DNA from: Oscillatoria sp. SIO1A7
GTDB lineage: Bacteria > Cyanobacteriota > Cyanobacteriia > Cyanobacteriales > Laspinemataceae
Assembly: GCA_010672965.1 (NCBI GenBank)
Contig: JAAHFN010000012.1
Coordinates: forward strand, 62,886 to 126,885
DNA: 64,000 nucleotides
Direction: 5' to 3'
Shown here piece after piece: positions 44,201 through 53,200 of the stretch. Within the stretch, counting starts at the first letter, position 1. Every line of letters begins with the position of its first letter. The position numbers and the translations under genes were made by a program. Below the pieces are notes generated by a model. That model saw nothing but the letters and a program-made list of their open reading frames with translations, ran no database searches and was not told the origin of the DNA.

Positions 44201-47200
44201 GCTACTGGAGTAGAAGATGCCATTATAGATGGCTCCGTTGCCTATCAAATTATTACCTCTGCCGATACCGCTACTGCCGATACTAAATATAACGGTCTAG
44301 AGCCGGCGGATCTGTCAGTAATAAATACCGACAACGATAGCCCGGGAGTAACGATCGCTCAAACCGGCGGCACAACTCTGGCGACAGAAGGCGGCGATAC
44401 GGATGTATATAGCATCCAACTTAATACCCTACCTGCGGGGAATGTGGAAATCACTCTTAATCCCAGTTCTGAAGTAGAGGCCAGTTTAGACGGGATTAAC
44501 TTTGCCTCCAGCCAAACTCTCATCTTTACCCCTACTAATGGCATGACGGCGCAAACGGTGATGGTGCGAGCTATTGACGATGCGGTGCCTTCTGGGGAAA
44601 GGAGCGGCAGCATTACTCACGCTATTACTGCTACTGCGGATGGAAATTATCCGACGAGTTTTGCTGTGGGAGCGGTTAACCCAATTATTACCGATAATGA
44701 TATTTCTTATACTCTTGCCGCTACTACCGCCAGTATTGCCGAAGGGAATATCAACACTACGCCCATAGCTTTTACGATCGCGCGAGCCGGAGCAATAAAC
44801 GAATCCTCTAGCGTGGATTTTAATTTTGGCGGCACGGCGACTTTTCTGGCGGACTACACCAATTTGGCGGTATCCGGTACGGGGGTTTCTCTAGCTGGCA
44901 ATACTATAGCCTTTGCTCCGGGAGCAACGGAAGCAAAAATATCTATAGAACCAATCGGCGATTCGGTGGTAGAAGAGGATGAAACAATTCAAGTTTCCCT
45001 CGCCAACGGCACGGCAACAGGGACTGCAATTATTAACGCCCCAGCAAGCAGCCCGGTTACTACGGTTATTGCTAATGACGATCGCGCCGGATTTAGTGTC
45101 ATTCCTAATGGGGGTTTAACTACTAGCGAAGCCGGAAGAACTGCGAGTTTTGAGGTTAGCTTGACTTCGCAACCGACTGCGCAAGTGGCGATCGCAATAA
45201 GCAGCGACAATCCCGCCGAAGGGATAGCCAACCAATCTTCGCTAACCTTTGACGCGACTAATTGGAACGTTCCCCAGACGGTAACGTTGGTGGGAATAGA
45301 TGACGCGGTGGAAGATGGCAATATTCCTTATAATATTCTTCTGGGAAATGCGGTCAGTACCGATAGCAAATATAATGGAATCGATCCGGCAGATGTCAGC
45401 CTTATTAATAGGGATAACGATACTGCTGGAATTACCGTCACCCCCACCGGCGGCTTAACTACGACTGAAGCCGGAGGAACTGCAAGCTTTGAGGTTAGCT
45501 TGAACAGCCAGCCCCTAGGCGAGGTGGCGATCGCAATAAGTAGCGACAATTCCGCCGAAGGAATAGCCGACAAAACTTCCCTAACCTTTGACGCGACTAA
45601 TTGGAACGTCCCCCAGAGGGTAACGGTAGCTGGGGTTGACGATGCCTCGCAAGATGGCAGTATTGCTTATAATATTGTCCTGGCAAATGCGGTCAGTACC
45701 GACGCTAAATATAATGGAGTTAACCCGGCGGATGTTAGTCTTACTAATAACGATAACGATACCGCTGGAATTACGATTAATCCCACCCAGGGTTTGACCA
45801 CAAGCGAAGCAGGAGGAAGGGCGAGTTTTGAGGTTGTTTTAAATACTCAACCAACTGCCGATGTTGCGATCGCGATCGGTAGCAACGCTCCAACAGAGGG
45901 AATTGTATCGGTGCCGAGCTTAACTTTTACCCCAAGTAATTGGAATATCGCCCAGATAGCGACGGTAACTGGGGTCAATGATTTTAGCGTCGATGGAGAT
46001 ATTGACTATAGGATTATTACTTCTCCTGCTACCAGTACGGATGGCAATTATAATGGTATTAATGCAGCGGACGTACAAATAACTAATAGCGACGACGATA
46101 CCGCCGGTGCAGTCATTATTCCCAGCAATCCTAGGGCAACGGAGGGAGGAGCGAGGGGCAGCTATGAATTGGTGCTGGCTAGCTCGCCCTCGGCTCCGGT
46201 GACAATTCAGTTTAATACCGGCAGTCGAATTGAAGCGATTCAGGAGATTATTTTCGATAGCAGTAATTGGAATATTCCCCAAACTGTTGCCATAACTGCC
46301 TTAGACAATAATAGCTTTGAAGGGGAGCGCCGGGAAACAATAACTCATAGCAGCACCTCAGCGGATGCAAATTATAATGGGATAGCGATCGCCTCGATAG
46401 CTGTTAATATTATCGATAACGAAATTCTCCCGCCCCCGACTCCGACCCCCGCAGTTCCGGGAGGACAAACCAACGGGCAACCGGGGGGACAACCAGTAAG
46501 CTCGGGCATTACTTCGATTCAGCCTTTGGGCAGCACCGATTTAATTGAAGGAGCTGGGTTGGATATTTATAAGTTAATCTTGCCAAAGCAGCCCAGGGCA
46601 GATGTGGTCTTGAACCTTTCTACCGATGGAGCGATTTCTCTCGATCGCCAAACGGTAACCTTTACTCCTTCTAACTGGAATATACCCCAGGCGATCGCCG
46701 TTTTTGCTCCAGATAATAACCAAGCTTCTGGAAATCGTACTAGCGCGATCGCTCATACTGCTGCTAGCACCGACCTAGAATTTGATGGCTTAACTATTCA
46801 AGTGCCAGTCAATATTATAGATAACGATCGCGTCGGGGAGGTTATTTCTTTTGCGGTTAGTTCTCAATGGGCGGGAACAAACAACGACGATTTTCTAACT
46901 GGCTCTTCCCAGGACGATAATCTCCAGGGACGTAACGGAATTAATGTCCTCGACGGCCGAGGGGGAAATGACTTTCTCCTAGGCGGAGCAGATAGCGACT
47001 TTATTGCTGGCGGTTCTGGCTCCGACCAGCTTTATGGCGGTGAAGGGTTTGATAATCTTAATGGGGATGATGGCGATGACTTAATTTTTGCCGGTGAAGG
47101 GAGCGATCGCCTGCGGGGCGGCTCGGGTAACGACCTGTTATTTGGCGATCGAGGCAGCGACCACTTGTTTGGCCAAGCCGGAGCCGATATTTTTGGCATT

Positions 47201-47431
47201 GGCATCGGCACTGGGGGCGCGACTATAGAAACGGCGGATGTTATTGCCGATTTTAGCGATGGGGAAGACCAAATCAATTTAGTCGGTGCCGATTTTTCAG
47301 AGCTAACTATCTTTCAAGGCTCCGGGGCTTTTGCCTTAGATACTATTATTCAGCACGCGCCAACCGGCGAATATTTAGCTCGGCTGGCCAATGTCGCCCC
47401 TAGCAGTATTTCTGGCAATGATTTTGTTTAG
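41297..47431 (+). CDS. Giant exoprotein: DUF4347, Gly-rich, Calx-beta repeats and RTX tail
   Basis: 2044 residues from the ATG at 41297 (a GTG three bases earlier is in frame). Residues 1-165 are DUF4347, with His62 in IVCHGEDGRVQLG and Cys105 in IIYGCNVA. Residues 286-480 are Gly-rich (up to GGGGGAG) within a beta-helix-like start. A cadherin-like part follows, then about eight ~110-residue Calx-beta-like units with TTSEAGGTASFEVSLNSQP and YNGVNPADVSLTNNDNDTAG. From about 1864 to 1968 there are hemolysin-type GGxGxDxL nonapeptides that bind calcium. The tail (IIQHAPTGEYLARLANVAPS, then SISGNDFV) probably carries the type I secretion signal. No T1SS genes are in the window. Confidence 0.9.
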   Translation: MKKELIVIDSRVRDRQTLIAGIDISADVALLDSRSSGIEQIAKALGRSRETEKIEALHIVCHGEDGRVQLGNETLSSENIESYRSLLKKWNFSLSHQGKIIIYGCNVARSICGKEFVRRLSQLTGADIAASVDKTGNAELGGSWNLDYQTDKSETPLSFNLAFNRETRESYQYVLANFDVNVATDDGTGGTANTLSWAILQANQTAGDDTITLNTDVRLALSSSLKRMQTLINSNVTVIGNNHTISGDNNNNGIADTDGSDRPIFFIKSGTVAFQNMTLTGGVAQGGNAIGGGGGAGMGGGMFVYSGTVTVDNVTFNNNLAIGGSSSGGYRGGGGGMAGGGSGHYGGGGLFALSTGDSGAYGGNGNYGGFAGIGNRGAVGGFGGGGAKGLGRGGAGGFGGGGGHSNYGAGTLGNNRGEGGFGGGGSGAGFFTNGTGGYGGYGGGGGKSKGSRAPGPGGFGAGNGSRGGQGGGGAGLGGAIFIRSGSLTLKNATFTNNSTTGGTGFQNGQGKGGAIFIMQSTTNSNGNNQGMPATIPVVNATATFSGNAAADDAGSATDNDDVFGSFNNFPTAANNRVTTLEDTAYSFSAADFKFSDIDTSDSLQKIKITQLPSVGLLQLSGSNVTLNQEIAVADIAAGNLQFLAASDTSGNSYDNFQFQISDGQVYSLAAYRMTVDVTEVNDVPSFSNLGDQIFPSTTAVQAVAGWANTFDFGSNEGEQLVNDFIVSVGSNPNNIFATLPDVANDGTLSFTANGNPGTATVSVQLIDDGGTANGGIDTSSASSFNITVLPPEVNLSLSAASGSEEGGTTIIATVTASAPVVGNQTIDLVLTGTASSSDFSGAVPTQITIVDGTTTGQGTFVIANDNLDEEDETATVTLANPSAGIGLGTTSSQNFSITDDDTAGFELTGISGDTSEFGDRAAFNVKLTSEPTADVTIGIASSDASEGIVSAPSLTFTPSNWDSFQTVIATGVEDAIIDGSVAYQIITSADTATADTKYNGLEPADLSVINTDNDSPGVTIAQTGGTTLATEGGDTDVYSIQLNTLPAGNVEITLNPSSEVEASLDGINFASSQTLIFTPTNGMTAQTVMVRAIDDAVPSGERSGSITHAITATADGNYPTSFAVGAVNPIITDNDISYTLAATTASIAEGNINTTPIAFTIARAGAINESSSVDFNFGGTATFLADYTNLAVSGTGVSLAGNTIAFAPGATEAKISIEPIGDSVVEEDETIQVSLANGTATGTAIINAPASSPVTTVIANDDRAGFSVIPNGGLTTSEAGRTASFEVSLTSQPTAQVAIAISSDNPAEGIANQSSLTFDATNWNVPQTVTLVGIDDAVEDGNIPYNILLGNAVSTDSKYNGIDPADVSLINRDNDTAGITVTPTGGLTTTEAGGTASFEVSLNSQPLGEVAIAISSDNSAEGIADKTSLTFDATNWNVPQRVTVAGVDDASQDGSIAYNIVLANAVSTDAKYNGVNPADVSLTNNDNDTAGITINPTQGLTTSEAGGRASFEVVLNTQPTADVAIAIGSNAPTEGIVSVPSLTFTPSNWNIAQIATVTGVNDFSVDGDIDYRIITSPATSTDGNYNGINAADVQITNSDDDTAGAVIIPSNPRATEGGARGSYELVLASSPSAPVTIQFNTGSRIEAIQEIIFDSSNWNIPQTVAITALDNNSFEGERRETITHSSTSADANYNGIAIASIAVNIIDNEILPPPTPTPAVPGGQTNGQPGGQPVSSGITSIQPLGSTDLIEGAGLDIYKLILPKQPRADVVLNLSTDGAISLDRQTVTFTPSNWNIPQAIAVFAPDNNQASGNRTSAIAHTAASTDLEFDGLTIQVPVNIIDNDRVGEVISFAVSSQWAGTNNDDFLTGSSQDDNLQGRNGINVLDGRGGNDFLLGGADSDFIAGGSGSDQLYGGEGFDNLNGDDGDDLIFAGEGSDRLRGGSGNDLLFGDRGSDHLFGQAGADIFGIGIGTGGATIETADVIADFSDGEDQINLVGADFSELTIFQGSGAFALDTIIQHAPTGEYLARLANVAPSSISGNDFV

Positions 47432-47459
47432 TTCAAGCAAAAGAATAAATTTATGTATA

Positions 47460-47747
47460 ATATCAAATCCGGTTAATCGCCCTAAAACAAGTCAAGTTCT
47501 GCGTAGGACGGGCTTCCGAAAAGTCCGCCATGTCAGTTAGGGACTTTTCGGAAGCCCGTCCTACAGTACAATACCTTCGCCATTTTATCGTAGGTTGGGT
47601 TTAACGAAGTGAAACGAACACGTCTTTGTTGGGTTGAGGCACGAAACCCAACCTACGAGATAGAGTATTTTTGATTTTGGCGAAGGTATTGACAGTAGGT
47701 AACAATTTTTGCTGTCGTTATTTAACCGTATTTGCCGTATTTGATAT
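47460..47747. repeat. Palindromic element, family A (copy 8), carrying a nested element
   Basis: ATATCAAATCCGGTTAATCG and TTATTTAACCGTATTTGCCG TATTTGATAT are the ends. A GTAGGACGGGCTTCCGAAAA palindrome fills the left half. At 47570-47690 a second element with its own ends is inserted, making this copy twice the usual length. Confidence 0.75.
47570..47690. repeat. Nested element with AATACCTTCGCCA ends
   Basis: AATACCTTCGCCA and TGGCGAAGGTATT are inverted ends. Inside, CGTAGGTTGGGTTTAACG pairs with AACCCAACCTACG. One-sided TTCGCCAAAA / TTTTGGCGAAGGTATT copies also lie at 49831 and 50062. Confidence 0.75.
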
Positions 47748-47771
47748 AACCTAAGACTGAGGAAATAGATA

Positions 47772-49037
47772 GTGAAAAAAATCGTTATTGTTGGATTGCT
47801 GTCATTTATAGCTTCGATAGCGCAAGCGCTGACAAGTCAGTTCGCCAGCGCAAACAGTCTTAATGCCCAGACCGAAAATTCGACAGAAATATTGGCAACC
47901 TTTGCCGACTGGTGTCAGAAAGAGCTATTGACCCCAGAGGCCAAACATACGGTTGAAGTCCTGTTAGAGGAAGCGGGTACTCGGGAATGCGATCGGGCTG
48001 CAGATAAGTTAGCGGAGCTGACCTCCCTCGAACTCTCTTACCGAGAAATAGTTAATCTGGAACCGCTAGCGAGCCTGAAGAATTTGAGGTGGCTCGCTCT
48101 AGGGAGCAATAAAATAGCGGACGTAAAGCCGTTAGCCCGTCTGACAAAACTGAAATATCTTGACCTCGATAGCAATAACATCGCAGACCTGAAACCCCTA
48201 GCGAGCCTGACGAATTTGACCTATCTCGATCTGAGCGTTAATGACATCGCAGATCTGAACCCACTAGCAAATCTGAAGAGCCTGACCGACCTCGACCTCA
48301 GTTTTAATTTCAAAATCGCCGATGTAGAACCTTTAGCCCGTCTGACCCAGCTAGGCAACCTCGACCTTAATGGCAATAAAATTGCGGACTTAAAGCCGCT
48401 AGCTAATCTGGCTAACTTGATAAGGCTTAAAATTGGGAGTAATGAGATTGCCGACATAAGGCCATTAGCCCGTCTGACCGAACTAAAATTGCTAGAGCTT
48501 TGGGGCAATAAAATTGTCGATGTACAACCGCTAGCGAGATTGACTAATCTGACGTTCCTTAACCTGTGGAACAATCAAATCGCTGAGGTAGAAGCGCTAG
48601 CAAGCTTGACTAAGCTAAAGAAGCTTTTTCTCCGCGACAATCAAATAACAGACATAAGACCTTTGGCCGGTTTAAGAAACTCGATCCAGCTTGACCTCAA
48701 TAGCAATCAAGTAACAGATATAAAACCGTTAGCCGGACTAAAAAATTTAACCTTGCTTTATCTCGCCAACAATCAAATAGCGGATTTAAAACCGTTGGCA
48801 ACTCTGACGAATCTGACCGATCTTAACCTCGATCGCAATCAAATAGCGGACGTGAAACCCTTAGCCGGTCTGACTAAACTGACAATACTCAGCCTCAGTG
48901 AAAATAAAATTGAAGATCTAAACCCGTTAGCTGCTCTGACGAATCTGACCAGGCTGGCGATCGCTGGAAATCCTGCTACGGAAAAGCTTGGCCAAGGCGC
49001 TTGTCCCGTGCAACCCGCCTGTCCTACGGGAGAATAG
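47772..49037 (+). CDS. Exported leucine-rich repeat protein (internalin-like LRR)
   Basis: 421 residues starting at GTG 47772, with GAGGAAAT eight bases upstream. A signal peptide (KKIVIVGLLSFIASIAQALT) is followed by a small Cys-bearing cap (FADWCQKELL, RECDRAADKL). Then come about fifteen 22-residue LRR units of the SDS22/internalin type (LASLTNLTYLDLSVNDIADL, NPLANLKSLTDLDLS). Two further Cys close the end (GACPVQPACP). The fold is a curved protein-binding solenoid, presumably periplasmic or extracellular. No LPXTG or other anchor is visible. The final CPTGE lies directly next to repeat DNA, so the last residues may derive from a family A element (CGCCTGTCCTACGGGAG). Confidence 0.9.
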   Translation: MKKIVIVGLLSFIASIAQALTSQFASANSLNAQTENSTEILATFADWCQKELLTPEAKHTVEVLLEEAGTRECDRAADKLAELTSLELSYREIVNLEPLASLKNLRWLALGSNKIADVKPLARLTKLKYLDLDSNNIADLKPLASLTNLTYLDLSVNDIADLNPLANLKSLTDLDLSFNFKIADVEPLARLTQLGNLDLNGNKIADLKPLANLANLIRLKIGSNEIADIRPLARLTELKLLELWGNKIVDVQPLARLTNLTFLNLWNNQIAEVEALASLTKLKKLFLRDNQITDIRPLAGLRNSIQLDLNSNQVTDIKPLAGLKNLTLLYLANNQIADLKPLATLTNLTDLNLDRNQIADVKPLAGLTKLTILSLSENKIEDLNPLAALTNLTRLAIAGNPATEKLGQGACPVQPACPTGE

Positions 49038-49056
49038 AACGGATTCGATCTAAAAA

Positions 49057-49182
49057 ATGTACAGGACTTACGCAAAATATCCATATTTGATATTTGTCGG
49101 GGCGTTCGCGTTGGCGGAGCCTGCGCTTGCGCGCAGGCTCCGCCCCTGAGAATCGCGGGGGGATTGCCCCTACCCGTAGCGT
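49057..49182. repeat. Degraded family F-like element
   Basis: ACAGGACTTACGCAAAATAT at the left and GCGGAGCCTGCGCTTGCGCG hairpins inside. The right end is not preserved and runs into a family A element. Confidence 0.5.
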
Positions 49183-49191
49183 AGATGCGTA

Positions 49192-49336
49192 ATATCAAGT
49201 CAGGTTAAATACCCACAGAAAAAATTTAGAATCTCCCGTAGGACGGGCGTCCCGCCTGTCCCCCCCGCCCCAAGGACAGGCGGGACGCCCGTCCTACGCA
49301 GAAGCTTTTTTTGGGGCATTGAAACCGACATGATAT
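49192..49336. repeat. Palindromic element, family A (copy 9)
   Basis: ATATCAAGTCAGGTTAAATA and, at the right, CATTGAAACCGACATGATAT. The ATATCAAGT/ACATGATAT subtype is shared with 54722 and 60181. The interior GTAGGACGGGCGTCCCGCCT is perfectly inverted. Confidence 0.75.
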
Positions 49337-49378
49337 AAGTCCTAATGTATATACAGTGCGGTATAATCGTGTTTGGGC

Positions 49379-49410
49379 AAAAAAAAACCGGACTCCGAGG
49401 GGAGCCCGGG
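49379..49410 (-). terminator. Intrinsic terminator of the small minus-strand gene
   Basis: On the minus strand CCGGGCTCC-CCTC-GGAGTCCGG is followed by nine T. It ends 24 bases after the stop of the 75-codon gene. Confidence 0.85.
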
Positions 49411-49433
49411 TTGGAGCTAGTTGGCCCGCTTGA

Positions 49434-49661
49434 TTAGCGGAACCGAATTATGTCTAGTTCTATCAATTGTTGCACCGTTATCTCGCACTGGTGTATATTG
49501 AGGCTGCAATCCCGCGCCATGTTGTAGAAAGTGCGGTCCTTCTGGTTAAATATGAGCCAGCCGAGGACTAACATTTTCTCCCGGGTAAAGCGGTGAGGAA
49601 TCGCGGGGTTCCTGTCGGGGTTGATGGTTAGGTCGTTGAGCGACCAACTAGAGTTTGTCAT
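49434..49661 (-). CDS. Small hypothetical protein, possible winged-helix
   Basis: 75 residues from the ATG at 49661; the longer frame to 49718 would start upstream of the transcript's likely 5' end. KMLVLGWLIFNQKDRTFYNM, then ARDCSLNIHQCEITVQQLIE, reads like two or three helices with a turn, compatible with a small HTH. No family was recognised. It forms a compact unit: a near-consensus promoter at 49723-49750, an early GGGGCGTTTAGCCCC hairpin in the leader (49687-49702), and a strong terminator directly after the stop. There is no Shine-Dalgarno, so translation is uncertain and the RNA itself may be the product. Confidence 0.5.
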   Translation of the reverse strand: MTNSSWSLNDLTINPDRNPAIPHRFTREKMLVLGWLIFNQKDRTFYNMARDCSLNIHQCEITVQQLIELDIIRFR

Positions 49662-49722
49662 AAGTTTACAATTTTTTTGTGGATACAGGGGGCTAAACGC
49701 CCCTTTTTTTTGGAACAATCTT

Positions 49723-49750
49723 AGTATAGCATCATTTTTTAGATTGTCAA
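49723..49750 (-). promoter_or_regulatory. Near-consensus sigma-70 promoter (minus strand)
   Basis: On the minus strand TTGACA (49745-49750), 16-base spacer, TATACT (49723-49728). The expected start is near 49715, placing a GGGGC/GCCCC hairpin at the 5' end of the RNA. Confidence 0.8.
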
Positions 49751-49874
49751 CTCTTTTTGCAAAAAAATAAAAAAATAATTTTTAATTTTAAGTTTTTCGC
49801 GCTGAGAAACCCGTTTTTTTTCAATAACACCTTCGCCAAAAAGGCCAGAGACCCAGAAACCCGGTTTTTCCAAC

Positions 49875-50001
49875 AATACCAACGCCTATTTGCCCCAACG
49901 TCAGATACCCCCAACCCTCCGATAAATTGGGGGGCTAAGCTCTGAATCTCTCAATAGCCCCCCAATTTATCGGGGGGTTGGGGGTATCTGACGTTGGTAT
50001 T
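49875..50001. repeat. Long inverted repeat (47-bp arms)
   Basis: The left arm AATACCAACG...CAGATACCCCCAACC...GATAAATTGGGGGGCTA is inverted at 49955-50001. The arms differ by one base and by a 16-base insertion in the left arm (CCTATTTGCCCCAACG). The loop is only about 17 bases. AAACCCGGTTTTT motifs lie on both sides (49807, 49858, 50078), so several elements may be nested here. Confidence 0.75.
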
Positions 50002-50122
50002 AGACCTCGCATTGTGTTTCGTTCCCGGGAGGAACCTACAAATAAGGGGGTTTTGCCTTTTGGCGAAGGTATTTTTCAAAAACCGGGTTTCTGGGATTTC
50101 TGGATCCAATCGGATCCTATTT

Positions 50123-50261
50123 ATAGCGTTTCTCGCTCTTGATGTAAGGTGTCTGGGGCGAAGCAACGAGAGTACGGAAATTACGGTTATACAACGGAGA
50201 TAGTTGGAGGGATGCTGTCGCCCCTACGTTTCACATATTACATTTATTTGACAAACGCTAT
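50123..50261. repeat. Palindromic element, family C (copy 1)
   Basis: ATAGCGTTTCTCGCTCTTGA and, inverted, TTATTTGACAAACGCTAT bound GGTGTCTGGGGCGAAGCAAC and GGATGCTGTCGCCCCTACG. Other copies lie at 54492-54720 and 60510-60661. Confidence 0.7.
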
Positions 50262-50298
50262 AGTATAATATAATGTCAAATGTCTCTACTGCTAACCC

Positions 50299-53200
50299 AT
50301 GCCCAGCCGCACTTATCCCCGATCGCTACTGTTCCTCCTTGCTATTGCGATCGCAGCTATCCTTTACCCAACAGCAGCCGGGAGCCAAACTATCGAAGCC
50401 GCCAGGGGCGATCGCACGAATACTAGAGTCACTAAAAATGGGGCGCAGTATCGCATAGATGGCGGCCAGACCTCCTCAGACGGAGCTAACCTTTTTCATA
50501 GTTTCGAGCAATTTGGCCTTACTTCAGGGGAGATTGCTAATTTTATTTCTAACCCCAATATTCGCAACATCTTGGCTAGAGTTGTCGGCGGCGAACCGTC
50601 GGCAATTCATGGCTTAATCCAGGTGACCGGCGGCAACTCGACTTTATTGCTGATGAATCCCGCTGGAGTTATCTTCGGTTCTAATGCTCAATTAAACGTT
50701 CCTGGTTCTTTTACGGCAACTACTGCCACGGTAATTGGCTTCGATTCAGGCTCGTTTAATGCCATTGGAGCTAATAACTATAGCGCTTTAATCGGTGAAA
50801 CGAGCTACTTTGATTTTGGCAATGCTTTTCCCGGAGCGATCGCCAATGCCGCTCATTTAGCAGTAAATCCAGGTGCGGACTTAACCCTGCTGGGCGGCAC
50901 TATTATTAGTAGCGGTTCTTTCTCTGCTCCAGGAGGCAATCTGATTGTTGCGGCGGTGCCCGGTGAAAATAGAGTTCGCATCAGCTTCCCGGGATATCTG
51001 CTGGGATTGGAAATTAGTCAAATATCCCCTAGACCTGGATCTGAAAGCAGATACTTTGCAGCCCCTAGTCCCGCGACTCTAGCCCAACTGCTCACCGACC
51101 CGGATATAAGTCATGCCACTGGGGCGATAGTAAGTAGTAATGGAGAAATCTTATTAACTGGTTCTGGCCTGCGAGTAGAAAACGGCGATGTAGTAATTAG
51201 CGGTTATTCGCCCGAGCAAAACAATCCACACCCCACACCCTACACCCCACACCCTACACCCCACACCCTTACAAATTCCCAATTCCCAATTCTTAATTCC
51301 CAGTTATCAATTATTGCTGAAAACGTCACTTTGTCAGCTACAGGAAATATAACTGTAGTCGAAAGCCAACTTCTCTCCACTGGAGACTTAAATCTCCTGG
51401 CTGGCAATACAGTAAGAATTAGAGATGGAAGCATTTCAGAATTTGCCAACAATTCCCAACTCTCTTCACCCCCTGGAGGGGGAGCTTGCCCAATGCCCAA
51501 TGCCCAATGCGCTATGCCCAATTCCCCATTTCATGCGATATCGGGAGGCGATTTCACTATTCAAGGGAATAATCAAATTGATATTTTAGCGCTGAATGCC
51601 GAAACTGGGACGGAGGCTTTACAAGCGGCGGGGGATATTAGTTTAATTAGTGATGGGCTAATTTCGGCCGATGCTCGCTTTAGGGGTGGGGGTGATTTTA
51701 GAGTTAGGAATTTGGCGGGAGAGCCGGGAAATTTGCTAAGTTTTTACGACCCAATTATCAGCGCCCAAGGAAATGTAAGTTTTGGCAATTATACCGGCGC
51801 GTCTCTTAAAATAGAAGCAACGGGCAGTATCTTGGGGGGCAATATTACAATTACCGTACCAGATACTGCTATTGTGAGTTCAGATCCAGATGCAGCAATT
51901 TTATCCAGCTCTCCATCTTTAATTTTGCGGTCTGGAGTTGCCAACTTAGCTAATCCCGCTAACGTTCCCCCAGAAGCGATCGCAGGCGGTACGAATTTTT
52001 TTGCTTTTACAGACCAATCCAGCAATGGCAATACTGTTGTAGCAGGGAATCTTTCAACGGCAGGAGGACCAGTAATTATCGAGTCGGCGGCTTCTCTGGC
52101 AGCGCGAGCGATCGCCACCCAGGGAGGAGAGATTAACCTCAGCGCTAGCGGCGATATCGATATCGCTCAAACTCTCAATTCCAGCGGCGGCAATATTGAC
52201 ATAACCACTAGCAATTTCTTGCGGGTCGGCGGAACTTTTCTAAGTCCCAATGGCGTAGAAGCCAGTATTTCTTCAGGAGCGGGATCGATCGCTATTCGCC
52301 ATGAAGGCAGTACGAATACCCCGTTTATTGTCGGAGATGCTACGACTAACGGAACTGCAGGAGCGATCGCCACTAATTCTGCAAGTATTGTGCCGAGATT
52401 CGAGGTGCCGGTTCCGCCGGATACTTTTAATCAAGGGAATATTGCGATCGTAACCTCGGTGCCGGATACGCCAACAGAAACTTCAACAGAAACTCCTACA
52501 GAAACTCGCGCAGCAACTCCCGCAGCAACTCCCGCAGAACCAGCGCCAACAGAAACTCCCACGGAACTAGCGCCGACCCCCGCACAACCAGTGTCGCCCG
52601 GTACGCCAGGAGAACCAGCGCCGTCGCCAACCCCCGCACAATCCCCCGTACAATCCCCCGCACAATCCCCCGCACAACCGGCAGCGTCGCCAACCCCGGC
52701 ACAATCGTCGCCCCAGGTGCTTTTAGAGAATATCCAAGCAGCTCCCGAACGGGCAGCAGCGATCGCCAACCCAGCTATCCAAATTGAGAATTCCAGCAAC
52801 CAATTTACAATTCCTTCTCGCTCGACATCTAGAATAGCGCCGGAAGTTCGGGAAGCTAACACGATCGCTCGCACCATTACTACGGTGAGCGGGGGCTATG
52901 TCGGACAGGCGATCGATGCTGGCAACATCCCAGAAGCAGCGATTTTTATCGATACCCTGTTTACCGAAAAAATCAACAGATATATAAATGAAGATGTCAA
53001 ACCGAACGTTAGCTCTTTTGGCGAAGTCCAAAACAAAATCCAGAGCATCTCTGAAGAAACGGGTACTACTCCTGCGATTCTCTATACCTTTGCGCGAGAG
53101 AATCAATTGGATTTGGTGCTGGTCTTGCCCTATAGCCAGCCAATTTATAAGAGAGTTGCGACCGCCCAGCGGGAAGCCTTGCTGAAAGTTGCCCAAAAAT

